A DNA stretch of 64,000 bases from Maniola hyperantus (GCF_902806685.2 NC_048563.1:806001-870000); one strand, 5' to 3'; shown: positions 21,906-32,401, counted from the stretch's first letter. Notes: generated from the sequence alone by a model not told the origin. Translations and numbers: made by a program.

Positions 21906-22186
21906 CTGTAGTAACAAATAATAACAAAAACAACTAAAAGAATCCTCCTGAGACACAATTACATTTCACGTTTTTTTTTTGTAGGCAGCGGCGCACGCCA
22001 CTTTCAACACGTTAGTGACCGTTGAGGTCCAACGGCAAACTGGCGGCGAACGGTGTCACAACTGTCATTCTTGTGAATGCCCTTGAGCATTCTAGTGATG
22101 TGCCGGACTGTGTAGCGTTTATCGGTTTTGAGATATAGATACTGTACCAATGTGCCCCGTGAATCAATGTGCCCCCCCTCCCCCTA

Positions 22187-22345
22187 CCAAGTCGGGTATC
22201 ATATGAAAGGGCACACTTGTAGGTACATTCCAAAACAGATTTTTATTTATTTTTATGTAGGTATACTTAATACCTACTTAGTTTTTGATTTATCCCATTT
22301 GACCCATCGGTGCGCGAGTCTGACTCGCACTTGGCCGATTTTTTT
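22187..22345 (+). repeat. Right half of the R copy hosting the pogo element
   Basis: GTATCATATGAAAGGGC through GACTCGCACTTGGCCG. The left half lies at 18738-18763. Confidence 0.8.
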
Positions 22346-22468
22346 TCCAACGTGCGTATTTGTTTGAGGTAAGTATTTGTTAGAGGTGCGTGTTCGGGAT
22401 CGAACCCCAGACGCAGACCTCACAAATAGGAGGCGAACGTTTTAACCACTAGGCTATCACCGCTTCCT
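22346..22468 (-). mobile_element. tRNA-derived SINE head, SINE-B related
   Basis: The minus strand reads GTGATAGCCTAGTGGTTAAA with GGGGTTCGATCCCGAACACG, matching A and B boxes. The anticodon region has an extra ~12 bp, so it is not a functional tRNA. Confidence 0.65.
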
Positions 22469-22476
22469 ACTACCTA

Positions 22477-23074
22477 TCTATATATATAAAATTCAAAGTC
22501 CTGACTGACTGACTGACTGACTGACTGACTGACATATATACCTATCAACGCACAGCCTAAACCGCTGGTCCTAAGGACATGAAATTTGGAGGGTCTATTC
22601 TTTGTAAAGAGTAGGGTATCCAATAAGAAAGGATTTTTCGAAATTCCACCCCTCAGTGGGTTAAATAGGGGATGGAAGTTTGTACGAAAGTCGGTCATTT
22701 TTCAAGTTATTTGCATGAAAATTGGTATTTGGGTTTTCGATCACAAATGAAGAAATACGTGTTTCAGGATTTTTGGAAAATGCGCCCATAAGGGTGGTAA
22801 AATAGGGGATAAAAGTTTGTATGGGAAAGTTTTAATTATTGATATTATAATTAACTTGAAATTTCGAAAGTAGGTTTTTTCTTGAGGTTAGGTGTCAGCT
22901 AAGAAACGACTATGGGAAAATCCCCCCCTAAAGGGGTGAAATGGGGGTTGGAAGGTTATATGTGTTATTCGGTGCAGTTCAGAGTGCGCGTCCTGATGTT
23001 ATAATGTTTGTTTCTGAAAAAAAAAGTCATTTGTTTCTTGTAGGCCACGCGGGCGAAGCCGGGGCAGAAGCTAG
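22477..23074 (+). mobile_element. Helitron-like HLE-B, full length, 598 bp
   Basis: 5' TCTATATATATAAAATTC, a (GACT)n run, conserved body and 3' GCAGAAGCTAG followed by T. TC...CTAG ends without inverted repeats, a GC-rich 3' hairpin and an A/T insertion site are Helitron hallmarks. No Rep/helicase coding. Confidence 0.8.
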
Positions 23075-23434
23075 TGTATGTATAATTCTATTGTACTGAC
23101 CGTTACATAATTGCCATTGTTCAGCCATACAATAGGCAAACCATAGCTCTTATGTCTTAAGTTTTCACAAGAGTGTTGAAAATCGTGAAAAACCTACAAA
23201 CAAAATTTAATTAATTAATTAATATTCATAAATTAATTTTAAAAAATATTTCATTTGGGATAAAATATTTTAATATTGTTACAGTTTAATATTGGGAGAA
23301 AATAAGTGAATAAAACAGTTTTTTAATTTAAAATTGAAAGAGTTTTTTAATTGTTTACTTATCAAATAGATACATTTAATTACCTATAAGTATTATATTT
23401 TTTAAATCATCTTAAAATACTGTGCTAGTTAATC

Positions 23435-26400
23435 ATGAAATACTACTTCTATTTTATACTAGTAAAACACGTATTACTAATCAGATGTTCACATATCGAT
23501 AAAAATAATACCGATATATTCATAACATACTCCGGTCACAGTGACTTAGAGAGACCGATACCAGAACCGGTATTACCGGTATCAGGAAAACCGATTACAG
23601 AAGAAAAGAAAGAATCGGTAAAAGAAATCACAGTTTATGAAGATACGACTGAAGGAGTAGTTTTCATACCAAATGATAAACCGGTATTTAGGAATGAAGA
23701 TATTTTTCATAGTGATGGTGTTCATATAAGTGACGTTATGGATAGTAGAAGGGTAGGGAGTTCGGTGCGGGGTGGCGAAATTCGTATTACTGAAACTGGT
23801 AAGTAAAAATCGGTCAAGTGCGAATGAAGGGTTCCATACATTCGTACCAGATTATGTATGGACTTTTTAGGATTCCGTACCTGAAAGGAAAAACGGAACC
23901 CTTATAGGATCACTTTGTTATCTGTCTGTCCGTCGTGTCTGTCAAGAAAATCTATCGTTGACCTAGAATAATGAAAGCTAGGTAGGTCCTATAGCACAAG
24001 TAAAGGAATAAATCCGAAAACCGTGAATTTATGGTTACATCACATAGACACCAAAGTGATCCTATAAGTGTTCGTTTTTCCTTTTGAGGTACGGAACCTT
24101 ACAAACTGTCATTACAGAAGCACCAAAAACAGATGTTCTATTCGTGTCCGGTAAAAACAAGGAAAACATCGAGAAACCCGCGCAATACGACAAGAAACAA
24201 GAAAGACAAGACTCGACAGTCATTAAGAAAACAAAAATAAACAAGAATAGATTAAACTGTACTAACATAAACTGCAATAACACAGTTAACTCAGTGTGCG
24301 GCGGAAAAGAAGAGAACAAGAAGATGAAATATCGATTATTTCTGAATGACTGTTTCTTCAGAAAAGTTAACTGCGGTTTTCAGAATGCTGTTAACCGTAA
24401 GTATTGTATCACTACATTATTGCTAGGTTAACTAGAAACAGAGACAAACTTGCAGCTCCTACCTTCCGCCTCAGGAAAGTCCAAAAGTCATTTGTGGGTA
24501 TGGGTATTACCTTTTATAATAAAATCCCGAAAACTATTTTGGACTTACCTTTGCACAAGTTTAAAAAATCTATTAAAAATATGCTCCTGTAAAAAGCATA
24601 TTACACAATTGAAGATTATCTAAATGATAAAAGAGCGTGGATTTGACCTGCAGCTCGTTCCAGCAACGCACAAGACTGCAAATACTATTTTATACATGGC
24701 ATAATCTTGTACCTATATCAAATATTTGAAAAGAGCAACCGCCGAGTTTCTTGCTGGTTCTTCTCGGTAGGAAAGGCATTTCGAACCAGTGGTAGATGCA
24801 TCCGACTATTCGTAAGTACTTGTAAAAGTTTATTCGAATAAAAAAAAATTATTTTATTTTATTGGTTCCTTACAACGAAGTTCTCTCTTCATCTTCTTCT
24901 CCCTCTCCCCCTCTTGTCCTCCCCCTCTCTCCCTCCTCCTGCCCTACATAAACTGCAATAACACATCAATGCTGTGTGTGGCGGTGAAGAAGAGAACAAA
25001 AAGATGAAATACCGATTATTTCTGAATGACTGTTTCTTCAGAAAAGTTAACTGCGATTTTCAGAATGATGTTAACCGTAAGTACTTACTAATTCATCATC
25101 ATCATCATCATCAACCGATAGACGTCCACAGCTGGACATAAGTCTCTTGTAGGGACTTCCACACGCCACGGAACGTCACGCGTCGCCTGAATCCAGCGGC
25201 TCCCTGCGACTCGTCTGATGTCGTCCGTCGGGGGTCTTCAAACACTGCGTCTTCCGGTGCGAGGTCGCCATTCCAGCACCTTGAGACCCCAACGTCTTCG
25301 GTTGTGCCCTACCCATTGCCACTTCAGCTTCGCAACCCGTTGTGCTATGTCGGTTACTCTAGTTCTCCTACGGATCTCCTCATTAATTATTCTTGCTCGC
25401 AACTGATTGGTTCGACAGGCACGCACACACACACACAATGGGGCCGATTCTCTAGTACACAATCTCTAAACTAAACTAAATTAACAGATCTAAATCTAAT
25501 GCTATCCTTTTCCTCAAGCAACATTATGAAAGGGATAGCAATAGATTTAGACGTGCCATTTTAGTTTAGTTTAGTTTAGAGATTGTGTACAATGGAATTA
25601 GCCACAATGTGCAAGTATGACGTAACCACAAGCGAAGTTCTAAGAATTGCAAGAACTATACCGACCTATTCGATACCGTGTGCTGTGATAGCCAAGTGGT
25701 TAGGACGTCCGCCTCCTAATAGTCCTAATCGGAGGTCGGGGGTTCGATCCCGGGCACGCACCTCTAACTTTTCGGAGTAACGTGCGTTTTAATTAATTAA
25801 ATATCACTTGATTTAACGGTAACACTTAGCCTGCTATGACCAACTCTGAGAGTAGACCCGTGCTCTGTAGTGAGCCGGCAATGGGTTGATCATGATGATA
25901 CCTACCTATTATTTACTATTTTAGGATACGAGATAGTACCAATAGAGAATTGCAAGGATATCGGGGCGCATTATTTGACAAGGCCGTATGTTTTCAAGCC
26001 TAAACCACTACCAGCACAGAAAGAAGTAGCTAATGTTGAAACTAGAAGAAGCTTCTCTTCTAGAAGGTATTTTATACTACTACACTTCTATATATTCAAA
26101 TATTGTATTTAATATTCAAAATCTGAATATTCATAAATTGAATATATATTAGCTGATATATCAATGTACAGGAACGGCTGGGCTTAGAAACACAAGTTTA
26201 GTTTTATGTAGATTTTTGTATAACCAAGACAACCACTACCTAAGTAAGAGAGGATTTTTTAAATTCTTCCATAGAAAAGTCGGGTGGGTGCAAATATATA
26301 TATATATATATTTGCAAGTCGGGTGGGTGCAAATATATATATATATATATATTTGCACGTCGCACTTAGTATCCGTAGCAAAGCTTTTATACCTTGGAAA

Positions 26401-27516
26401 TTAGGAAACTAATCTCATGAGAAGCCAGAAATTTTACGCGGACGAAGTTGCGGGCAACTGATAGTCATTTATATGTTTTACACCATAACCAGCGCCCACA
26501 CTGAGTAAGTATAGAACCATTCACATGGTTCAAACTACTATATGTACGTATTTTTGCAGTACAAATAACATTATTTTGTATTGTTCCATACTCAAAGTAT
26601 GTGCCACTATATATGAATGAATTAGGTAAAATATAAATCCTGCAAAAAACGTTGATTCCGTGTGAATAGGGTCTTGGCATTTTATGTTTCTATTCTCTTG
26701 ATTAATACGATGTATAAAAAAAGTTATATTCATTCAGTCATTCAATATTCAAAAGGTGAATATTCATAAATACCCATAATTTTTCCAGGTCATTAAACAT
26801 GGGCGTGGACGGCAGTTTCTGTGGCCACGCGTGCCCAGCCTCCTGTACGGAAGACTACGACCCTCAGTGTGCGGTGTCCAGCAGTGGACAACGCAGGATG
26901 TTTCTGAACCACTGCAAACTGGACCACAACTCTTGCATGTATAAAGTTGGTAAGTGCGTATTTTCTGCATCTATTATGATGCTAGCAATGGTGCTACCAG
27001 GAAGATCATTCATCATCATCCTCGTTTCAGCTAATTAATGTCCACTGCTGGACATAAATCATCACTAGCGGACAATTAAAAAATATTCACGAGTAGCTTA
27101 TGCTCGCGACTTGGACTGTCCGCGTCCGGTGGATGTCCGCGTGGACTACACATATTTCAAATCCCTTTTTCACCCCTTAGGGGTTGAATTTTCAAAAATC
27201 CTTTCTTAGCGGATGCCTACGTCATAATAGCTATCTGCATGCCAAATTTCAGCCCGATCCGTACCGGAGTTTGAGCTGTGCGTTGATAGTTCAGTCAGCC
27301 AGTCACCTTTTCCTATCATATATTTTTTAGATTATGGTATCCTTTACCTATTGGGGAAGATTTTTTGTATTACTTTTTTTTACAGTGTGGCACAGACGTC
27401 CGTTATCAGAATGCGTGGGCGGCAGAAAGGCGGATATGACACAAAATAGAGGATTTATCGGATGGATGCAGAGGGTGGGCATTGTGGACAGAAAGGGGAG
27501 ATTAATGCTGTCATAG
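23435..27516 (+). CDS. Kazal-like secreted protein gene, five coding exons
   Basis: My splice model: 23435-23798, 24118-24396, 25925-26066, 26789-26949 and 27386-27516. All introns are GT...AG, phases agree (1,1,2,1), and the product is 358 residues. Residues 1-19 are hydrophobic and fit a signal peptide. Residues ~20-165 are polar and charged. Module 1 has cysteines 169, 174, 182, 200, 207 and 224; module 2 has 277, 281, 289, 304, 311 and 325 plus an extra C273. Both keep C-x7-C and C-x6-C spacings and a LN(D/H)C motif, resembling Kazal folds with a stretched centre. Kazal domains often inhibit serine proteases or occur in extracellular matrix proteins; no specific target can be inferred. 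The first exon could have an upstream untranslated part. No canonical AATAAA is obvious after the stop. Confidence 0.85.
23799..24117 (+). other. Intron 1, almost entirely R repeat
   Basis: After GTAAGT comes an inverted R end, then plus-oriented R (23870-24045) and its reversed start (24046-24103). The acceptor CATTACAG lies 14 bp past the R edge, so its upstream pyrimidine run (TTTTTCCTTTTG) comes from the repeat. Confidence 0.75.
24404..24870 (+). pseudogene. CR1-like LINE, C-terminus and 3' UTR, in intron 2
   Basis: The frame at 24404-24592 encodes KSFVGMGITFYNKIP and LPLHKFKKSIKNMLL, the typical end of CR1/jockey-group RT proteins. Then come the GATAAAAGAGCGTGG segment, the CCGCCGAGTTTCTTG stem-loop module and an AT-rich tail. 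It defines the LINE tail fragments found elsewhere here. Confidence 0.8.
24945..25082 (+). pseudogene. Decayed duplicate of exon 2
   Basis: About 130 bp match the 3' half of exon 2 (24262-24400), including the donor CCGTAAGTA. One base is missing relative to exon 2 near 24975, which shifts the frame and brings in a stop upstream. A strong C/T tract (24880-24940) precedes it, but no AG acceptor follows at the right place. It is likely a dead tandem exon copy. Confidence 0.85.
25093..25400 (-). pseudogene. RTE-type LINE C-terminus with (ATG)n tail, in intron 2
   Basis: The minus strand encodes RRTRVTDIAQRVAKLKWQW and KVLEWRPRTGRRSVG, followed by the untranslated end and a trinucleotide tail at 25095-25113. 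5' truncated. Confidence 0.8.
25443..25610. mobile_element. MITE with long inverted termini, in intron 2
   Basis: ACACAATCTCTAAACTAAAC on the left pairs with GTTTAGTTTAGAGATTGTGT on the right, and TAGATTTAGA-type inner arms also pair. About 168 bp, no coding. Confidence 0.8.
25680..25900 (+). mobile_element. SINE-B, internally deleted, in intron 2
   Basis: TGTGATAGCCAAGTGGTTAGG head, GGGGGTTCGATCCCGGGC B-box-like element, then the tail side ATGGGTTGATCATGATGAT. The head has a short CCTAATAGT duplication. Confidence 0.8.
26067..26788 (+). other. Intron 3 with tandem AT palindromes
   Basis: A 39-40 bp unit, GTCGGGTGGGTGCAAATAT plus (AT)n plus TTTGCA, occurs twice at 26279-26359. TGCAAA(TA)nTTTGCA is a perfect dyad. 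The rest is AT-rich with no recognised element. Confidence 0.7.
27005..27325 (-). mobile_element. Intron 4 repeats: RTE tail and HLE-A
   Basis: 27008-27060 has TCATCATCATC and GTCCACTGCTGGACATAA of the RTE tail. 27090-27325 is reversed HLE-A from GCTTATGCTCGCGACTT to the GTCAGCCAGTCACC region. Confidence 0.75.
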
Positions 27517-27613
27517 TGACAACAACTAAACTTTATTGTAACTTAATTCTATGTTAAATTGAAATTTATTTGTTGTTCTTCAAAAGAAACAATTTCAAAT
27601 AAGTACTTATAAA

Positions 27614-28528
27614 TCTATATATATAAAATTCAAAGTCCTGACTGACTGACTGACTGACATATATATCAACGCACAGCCTAAACCGCTGGTCCTAAAGACA
27701 TGAAATTTGGAGGGTCTATTCTTTGTAAAGAGTAGGTATCCACTAAGAAAGAATTTTTCGAAATTCCACCCCAAAGTGGGTTATCTATATATATATAATT
27801 CAAAGTCCTGACTGACTGACTGACTGACTGACATATATATCAACGCACAGCCTAAACCGCTGGTCCTAAAGACATGAAATTTGGAGGGTATATTTTTGTA
27901 AAGAGTAGGTATCCACTAAGAAAGAATTTTTCGAAATTCCACCCCAAAGTGGGTTATCTATATATATATAATTCAAAGTCCTGACTGACTGACTGACTGA
28001 CTGACATATATATCAACGCACAGCCTAAACCGCTGGTCCTAAAGACATGAAATTTGGAGGGTATATTTTTGTAAAGAGTAGGTATCCACTAAGAAAGAAT
28101 TTTTCGAAATTCCACCCCTAAGTGGGTTAAATGGGGGATGGAAGTTTGTATGAAAGTCCGTCATTTTTCAAGTTATTTGCATGAAAATTTGTATTTGGGT
28201 TTTCGGACAAAAATAAGAACCTACGTGTTTCAGGATTTTTGGAAAATTCGCCCATAAGGGTGATAAAATAGGGGTTGAAAGTTTGCATGGGAAAATTTTA
28301 ATTATTGATATTATTAACTTGAAATTTGGAAATTAGGTTTTTCTTTGAGGTTAGGTGTCAGCTAAAAAACTACTATGAGAAAATTTCCCCCCTAAAGGGA
28401 TGACATGGGGGTTGGAAGGTTAAATGTGTTATTCGGTGCTGTTCAGCGTGCGCGTCCTGATGTTATGTTAGTTTCTGGAAAAAAAAATGCCTTTAGGCCA
28501 CGCGGGCGAAGCTGCGGGCAGAAGCTAG
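27614..28528 (+). mobile_element. Head-to-tail HLE-B array
   Basis: Three starts TCTATATATATA...TTCAAAGTCC at 27614, 27784 and 27957. The first two units (170 and 173 bp) are cut at the same GTGGGTTA point; the third runs to the CTAG end at 28525-28528. Unit 2 is nearly identical to the start of unit 3, implying recent local duplication. Confidence 0.85.
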
Positions 28529-28845
28529 TCTAAATATGTAAAAGGAAAAGGTGACTGACTGACTACTATCAACGCACAGATCAAACTACTTGACGGATCG
28601 GGCTGTTTGGCATGCAGATAGCTATTATGACGTAGACATCCGTAGACTTCGTCCGCGTGGACTACACAAATTTCAAATCCCTATTTTACCCACTTAGGGG
28701 ATATTTCAAAAATCCTTTCTTAGCGGATGCCTACGTCGTAATAGTTATCTGCATGTCTAACCCACGCCGTCCGGTAGTTTGAGCTGTGCGTTGATAGATC
28801 AGTCGGTCAGTCAGTCAGCTTTTCCTTGAATACATTTAGATATAT
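28529..28845. mobile_element. HLE-A pair, inverted
   Basis: 28529-28640 is plus-oriented, its TCTAAATATG start directly abutting the CTAG of the preceding HLE-B. 28644-28845 is minus-oriented, from GACTTCGTCCGCG to AATACATTTAGATATA. Confidence 0.75.
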
Positions 28846-28885
28846 TTTGAAGTTTTAAAAAATAAAGGATTTTTTCAAAAATATT

Positions 28886-28972
28886 TTTCACGTTTTTTGT
28901 GGTATCATACCAATAATCATCAGTACTATCAACTGTCTTCGTTTATGCCAGCGTTCTGGTTACACCCTGTAT
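28886..28972 (-). mobile_element. MITE-T terminal fragment
   Basis: One end only: AATCATCAGTACTATCAACTG then GCGTTCTGGTTACACCCTG and TATA. Confidence 0.75.
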
Positions 28973-28990
28973 AGTAGGTAGGTGTACCTG

Positions 28991-29560
28991 AGGGGCGCCA
29001 GCCAGGTAACCTCCCAGTGTGCCTGGGTGCTGCTGGTCCCTTTTGGATGCATCGGGCATCCGAGGGGCAGAGCAGTATTCGGGCCGGTGCACCCCGGTAA
29101 CATGGCTAACAATCTCTCTTCGGGGATATTGTTGGCTATGGCTAATGACCTGGCAGGGAGGAGGTTTCTCCGCGTGTCCCTCTGACTAGCAGAGGGCACA
29201 GTGGACGAGGCGCAGGATGGGACGCGGGCGACGTGCGCGGAGTGTGCAGTTTTCGCTCGTTGGGTCCCCGGGTCGGGAGGCGCACGCACTTGGTCGGTGC
29301 GCCTCGGACGTGTGGTGTGGGGACCTTGTGAGTGGGTCCCCGGTGGAGGGTCCGTCTCGGCGGATGTCGCTGATTGGGTCGCGGTGGTTTGCTTCGGCGT
29401 TCCCGTGACCCAGTCACCAGGCGACGTGCAGGAATGCCGCTGGGTTTTTGTGGGTATTCCGAGTCCCACATACCTTCCCTCCAGCTGGTTGGCTGGCTGG
29501 TTAGCTGGCTGGCTTCCAGGAGGGGGGGATGCGTAAACGCATTTCCCAGCGTAAAAAAAA
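28991..29560 (+). mobile_element. GC-rich retroposon, 570 bp, with 15-bp target duplication
   Basis: AGGTAGGTGTACCTG flanks both ends (28976-28990 and 29561-29575), and an A run precedes the right copy: hallmarks of target-primed reverse transcription. The body is strikingly GC-rich, with a GGCTG-rich stretch near 29490-29515. Open frames exist on both strands but I recognise no domain. It could be a truncated LINE, a SINE or a retrocopy. Confidence 0.8.
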
Positions 29561-29606
29561 AGGTAGGTGTACCTGTGCCTATATTATATGTAAGTAGATT
29601 GAACTT

Positions 29607-29785
29607 AATTTTTTTAAAGAATATTAGCCATGTTAAATGACTAGTATTCCCCTTTCCTCTCCAACTAAGCGTCAGGCTTGTGCTAGGAGTAGGTACGACA
29701 ATAGTGCAACGGGCGAGGGTTTGAACCGTCGACCTTTTGATTTTCAGGCCACTCCTTTACCGGTTGAGCTATTGAGGCTCTGAAC
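29607..29785 (-). mobile_element. SINE-A
   Basis: AAAGAATATTAGCCATG tail side to TTGAGCTATTGAGGCTCT head side; nearly full length. Confidence 0.8.
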
Positions 29786-29964
29786 ATTTGACACTTAGGT
29801 CAACCGTACACTTAGGCAACCTCTAAAAGCTACCAAATTGATGTTCTATTACCTATAATAGACACTAAAAGCAGGCTTTTAGCCCGATATTCATTTAAGA
29901 CTATGTTATGTCTAGACTCTAGACATCCTTGAAAGACTAGCCGCTACTAGATAGGCTAGGTGTG

Positions 29965-30070
29965 GTTCGCAACAGGTCGAGATGGCAATCGGGGTATGAG
30001 GCGGGGGATGCCCCGCACACCTGTACGTCACCCTTGCTCACCCACACCGGGAGCTGTGCGGGTGTTGTGA
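29965..30070. mobile_element. MITE-P fragment
   Basis: CAACAGGTCGAGATGGCAAT terminus with GC-rich core; the other terminus is replaced by the pentanucleotide array. Confidence 0.65.
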
Positions 30071-30071
30071 T

Positions 30072-31722
30072 CATGAATACAATAGAATAGAATAGAATAT
30101 AGTAGAATATAATAGAATAGAATGGAATGGAATGGAATGGAATGGAATGGAATGGAATGGAATGGAATGGAATGGAATGGAATGGAATGGAATGGAATGG
30201 AATGGAATGGAATGGAATGGAATGGAATGGAATGGAATGGAATGGAATGGAATGGAATGGAATGGAATGGAATGGAATGGAATGGAATGGAATGGAATGG
30301 AATGGAATGGAATGGAATGGAATGGAATGGAATGGAATGGAATGGAATGGAATGGAATGGAATGGAATGGAATGGAATGGAATGGAATGGAATGGAATGG
30401 AATGGAATGGAATGGAATGGAATGGAATGGAATGGAATGGAATGGAATGGAATGGAATGGAATGGAATGGAATGGAATGGAATGGAATGGAATGGAATCG
30501 AATCGAATCGAATCGAATAGAATAGAATAGAATAGAATAGAATAGAATAGAATAGAATAGAATAGAATAGAATAGAATAGAATAGAATAGAATAGAATAG
30601 AATAGAATAGAATAGAATAGAATAGAATAGAATAGAATAGAATAGAATAGAATAGAATAGAATAGAATAGAATAGAATAGAATAGAATAGAATAGAATAG
30701 AATAGAATAGAATAGAATAGAATAGAATAGAATAGAATAGAATAGAATAGAATAGAATAGAATAGAATAGAATAGAATAGAATAGAATAGAATAGAATAG
30801 AATAGAATAGAATAGAATAGAATAGAATAGAATAGAATAGAATAGAATAGAATAGAATAGAATAGAATAGAATAGAATAGAATAGAATAGAATAGAATAG
30901 AATAGAATAGAATAGAATAGAATAGAATAGAATAGAATAGAATAGAATAGAATAGAATAGAATAGAATAGAATAGAATAGAATAGAATAGAATAGAATAG
31001 AATAGAATAGAATAGAATAGAATAGAATAGAATAGAATAGAATAGAATAGAATAGAATAGAATAGAATAGAATAGAATAGAATAGAATAGAATAGAATAG
31101 AATAGAATAGAATAGAATAGAATAGAATAGAATAGAATAGAATAGAATAGAATAGAATAGAATAGAATAGAATAGAATAGAATAGAATAGAATAGAATAG
31201 AATAGAATAGAATAGAATAGAATAGAATAGAATAGAATAGAATAGAATAGAATAGAATAGAATAGAATAGAATAGAATAGAATAGAATAGAATAGAATAG
31301 AATAGAATAGAATAGAATAGAATAGAATAGAATAGAATAGAATAGAATAGAATAGAATAGAATAGAATAGAATAGAATAGAATAGAATAGAATAGAATAG
31401 AATAGAATAGAATAGAATAGAATAGAATAGAATAGAATAGAATAGAATAGAATAGAATAGAATAGAATAGAATAGAATAGAATAGAATAGAATAGAATAG
31501 AATAGAATAGAATAGAATAGAATAGAATAGAATAGAATAGAATAGAATAGAATAGAATAGAATAGAATAGAATAGAATAGAATAGAATAGAATAGAATAG
31601 AATAGAATAGAATAGAATAGAATAGAATAGAATAGAATAGAATAGAATAGAATAGAATAGAATAGAATAGAATAGAATAGAATAGAATAGAATAGAATAG
31701 AATAGAATAGAATAGAATAGAA
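30072..31722. repeat. Pentanucleotide satellite, about 1.65 kb, three blocks
   Basis: After an impure AATAG lead-in (30072-30120) come 75 copies of AATGG (30121-30495), 4 of AATCG (30496-30515) and 241 of AATAG (30516-31720), with no interruption as printed. The blocks differ at one base of the unit. The right edge passes into a reversed LINE tail whose own 3' repeat is TATTC. Long frames on both strands are artefacts of the repeat. Confidence 0.97.
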
Positions 31723-31855
31723 TATATTTATTCAAGTAGACTTATTACAAGTGCTTTTGAATCGTTAACTGTGTTTAATTTACCATTGGTTTGGAATAAT
31801 GTTCCTACCGCGAAGAATCAGCAAGAAACTAGGCGGTTGCACTTTTCAAGTGATC
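31722..31855 (-). repeat. LINE 3' tail at the edge of the satellite
   Basis: Minus strand: AACCGCCTAGTTTCTTGCTG module, then ACTTGAATAAATATATTC leading into (TATTC)n. The copies at 54655 and 63706 end in the same tail with only 3-4 repeats. Confidence 0.85.
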
Positions 31856-31911
31856 AATAACTTACAATATTATTATACCATACTGTGCAAGCAATTGCAG
31901 CCCCGTGCATT

Positions 31912-32122
31912 GCATGAACTAATAATTAGTGTTTTCAATTTTCAGAGTAAGATAATTATATCAAGTGGGGTATCATGGGCTCCACTTGTGCATTCTAAAA
32001 CGGATTTTTAGTTATTTTTATGCGAAATAGTTTTTGATTTATCGTGCAAAATGACGAAAAAATACGACTGTACCTAATACGGAACGTTTGGTGCGGGAGC
32101 CTGACTCGCACTTGGCCAGTTT
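31912..32122 (+). repeat. R fragment (3' half)
   Basis: GAACTAATAATTAGTGTTTTC through GCCTGACTCGCACTTGGCC. Confidence 0.75.
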
Positions 32123-32401
32123 TTAGCCATTTCAAAAGCAAAAAGATGCAGATATTTAATCTAAAATATATAGTTCACAGAAAAACATCAGAATTGACGC
32201 CATGGGCATCTCTTCAAAGTTTTTTTCTACCAATGTACATTAATAAGATAACAGACAGCGGTTTTTCACTAATGAATATTTAAAACGCCCATGAATATTC
32301 AATTTCGTTACGCTCCTTCGAAAAGTCGGAAAAAATGGAGGGGGGTGAAGGGGGGGAAGTAAAACAATGTACTTTTGTTTCGGACTTATGTTAGGAGTCA
32401 A

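Larger units (their letters stand above)
18764..22184 (-). mobile_element. Complete pogo-superfamily transposon, 3,421 bp
   Basis: Left end GGGGGAGGGGGGGCACTTTG; the right end is its reverse complement over the first 16 bases and closely similar beyond. TA flanks both sides (18762-18763, 22185-22186), the standard Tc1/mariner/pogo duplication. The flanks form one R repeat: TTAGATAATTA before and CCAAGTCGGGTATCATATG after. Intact R copies at 13526 and 57588 show the empty site. Subterminal motifs GGGGCANWTTGATAC recur at both ends. One open transposase gene lies inside. Confidence 0.92.

Noticed and set aside
28960..29536. Protein genes of 169 and 111 codons on opposite strands
   Set aside because: High GC lowers stop frequency; frames overlap on both strands, cross the retroposon edge and show no domain.
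30121..30495. AATGG repeats as human satellite contamination
   Set aside because: The array is continuous with insect repeats on both sides and grades into AATAG and a LINE tail found elsewhere in the window.
30071..31735. 554-codon minus-strand frame and three 132-codon plus frames
   Set aside because: They are translations of the pentanucleotide array; a 5-base unit without stop words stays open in several frames.
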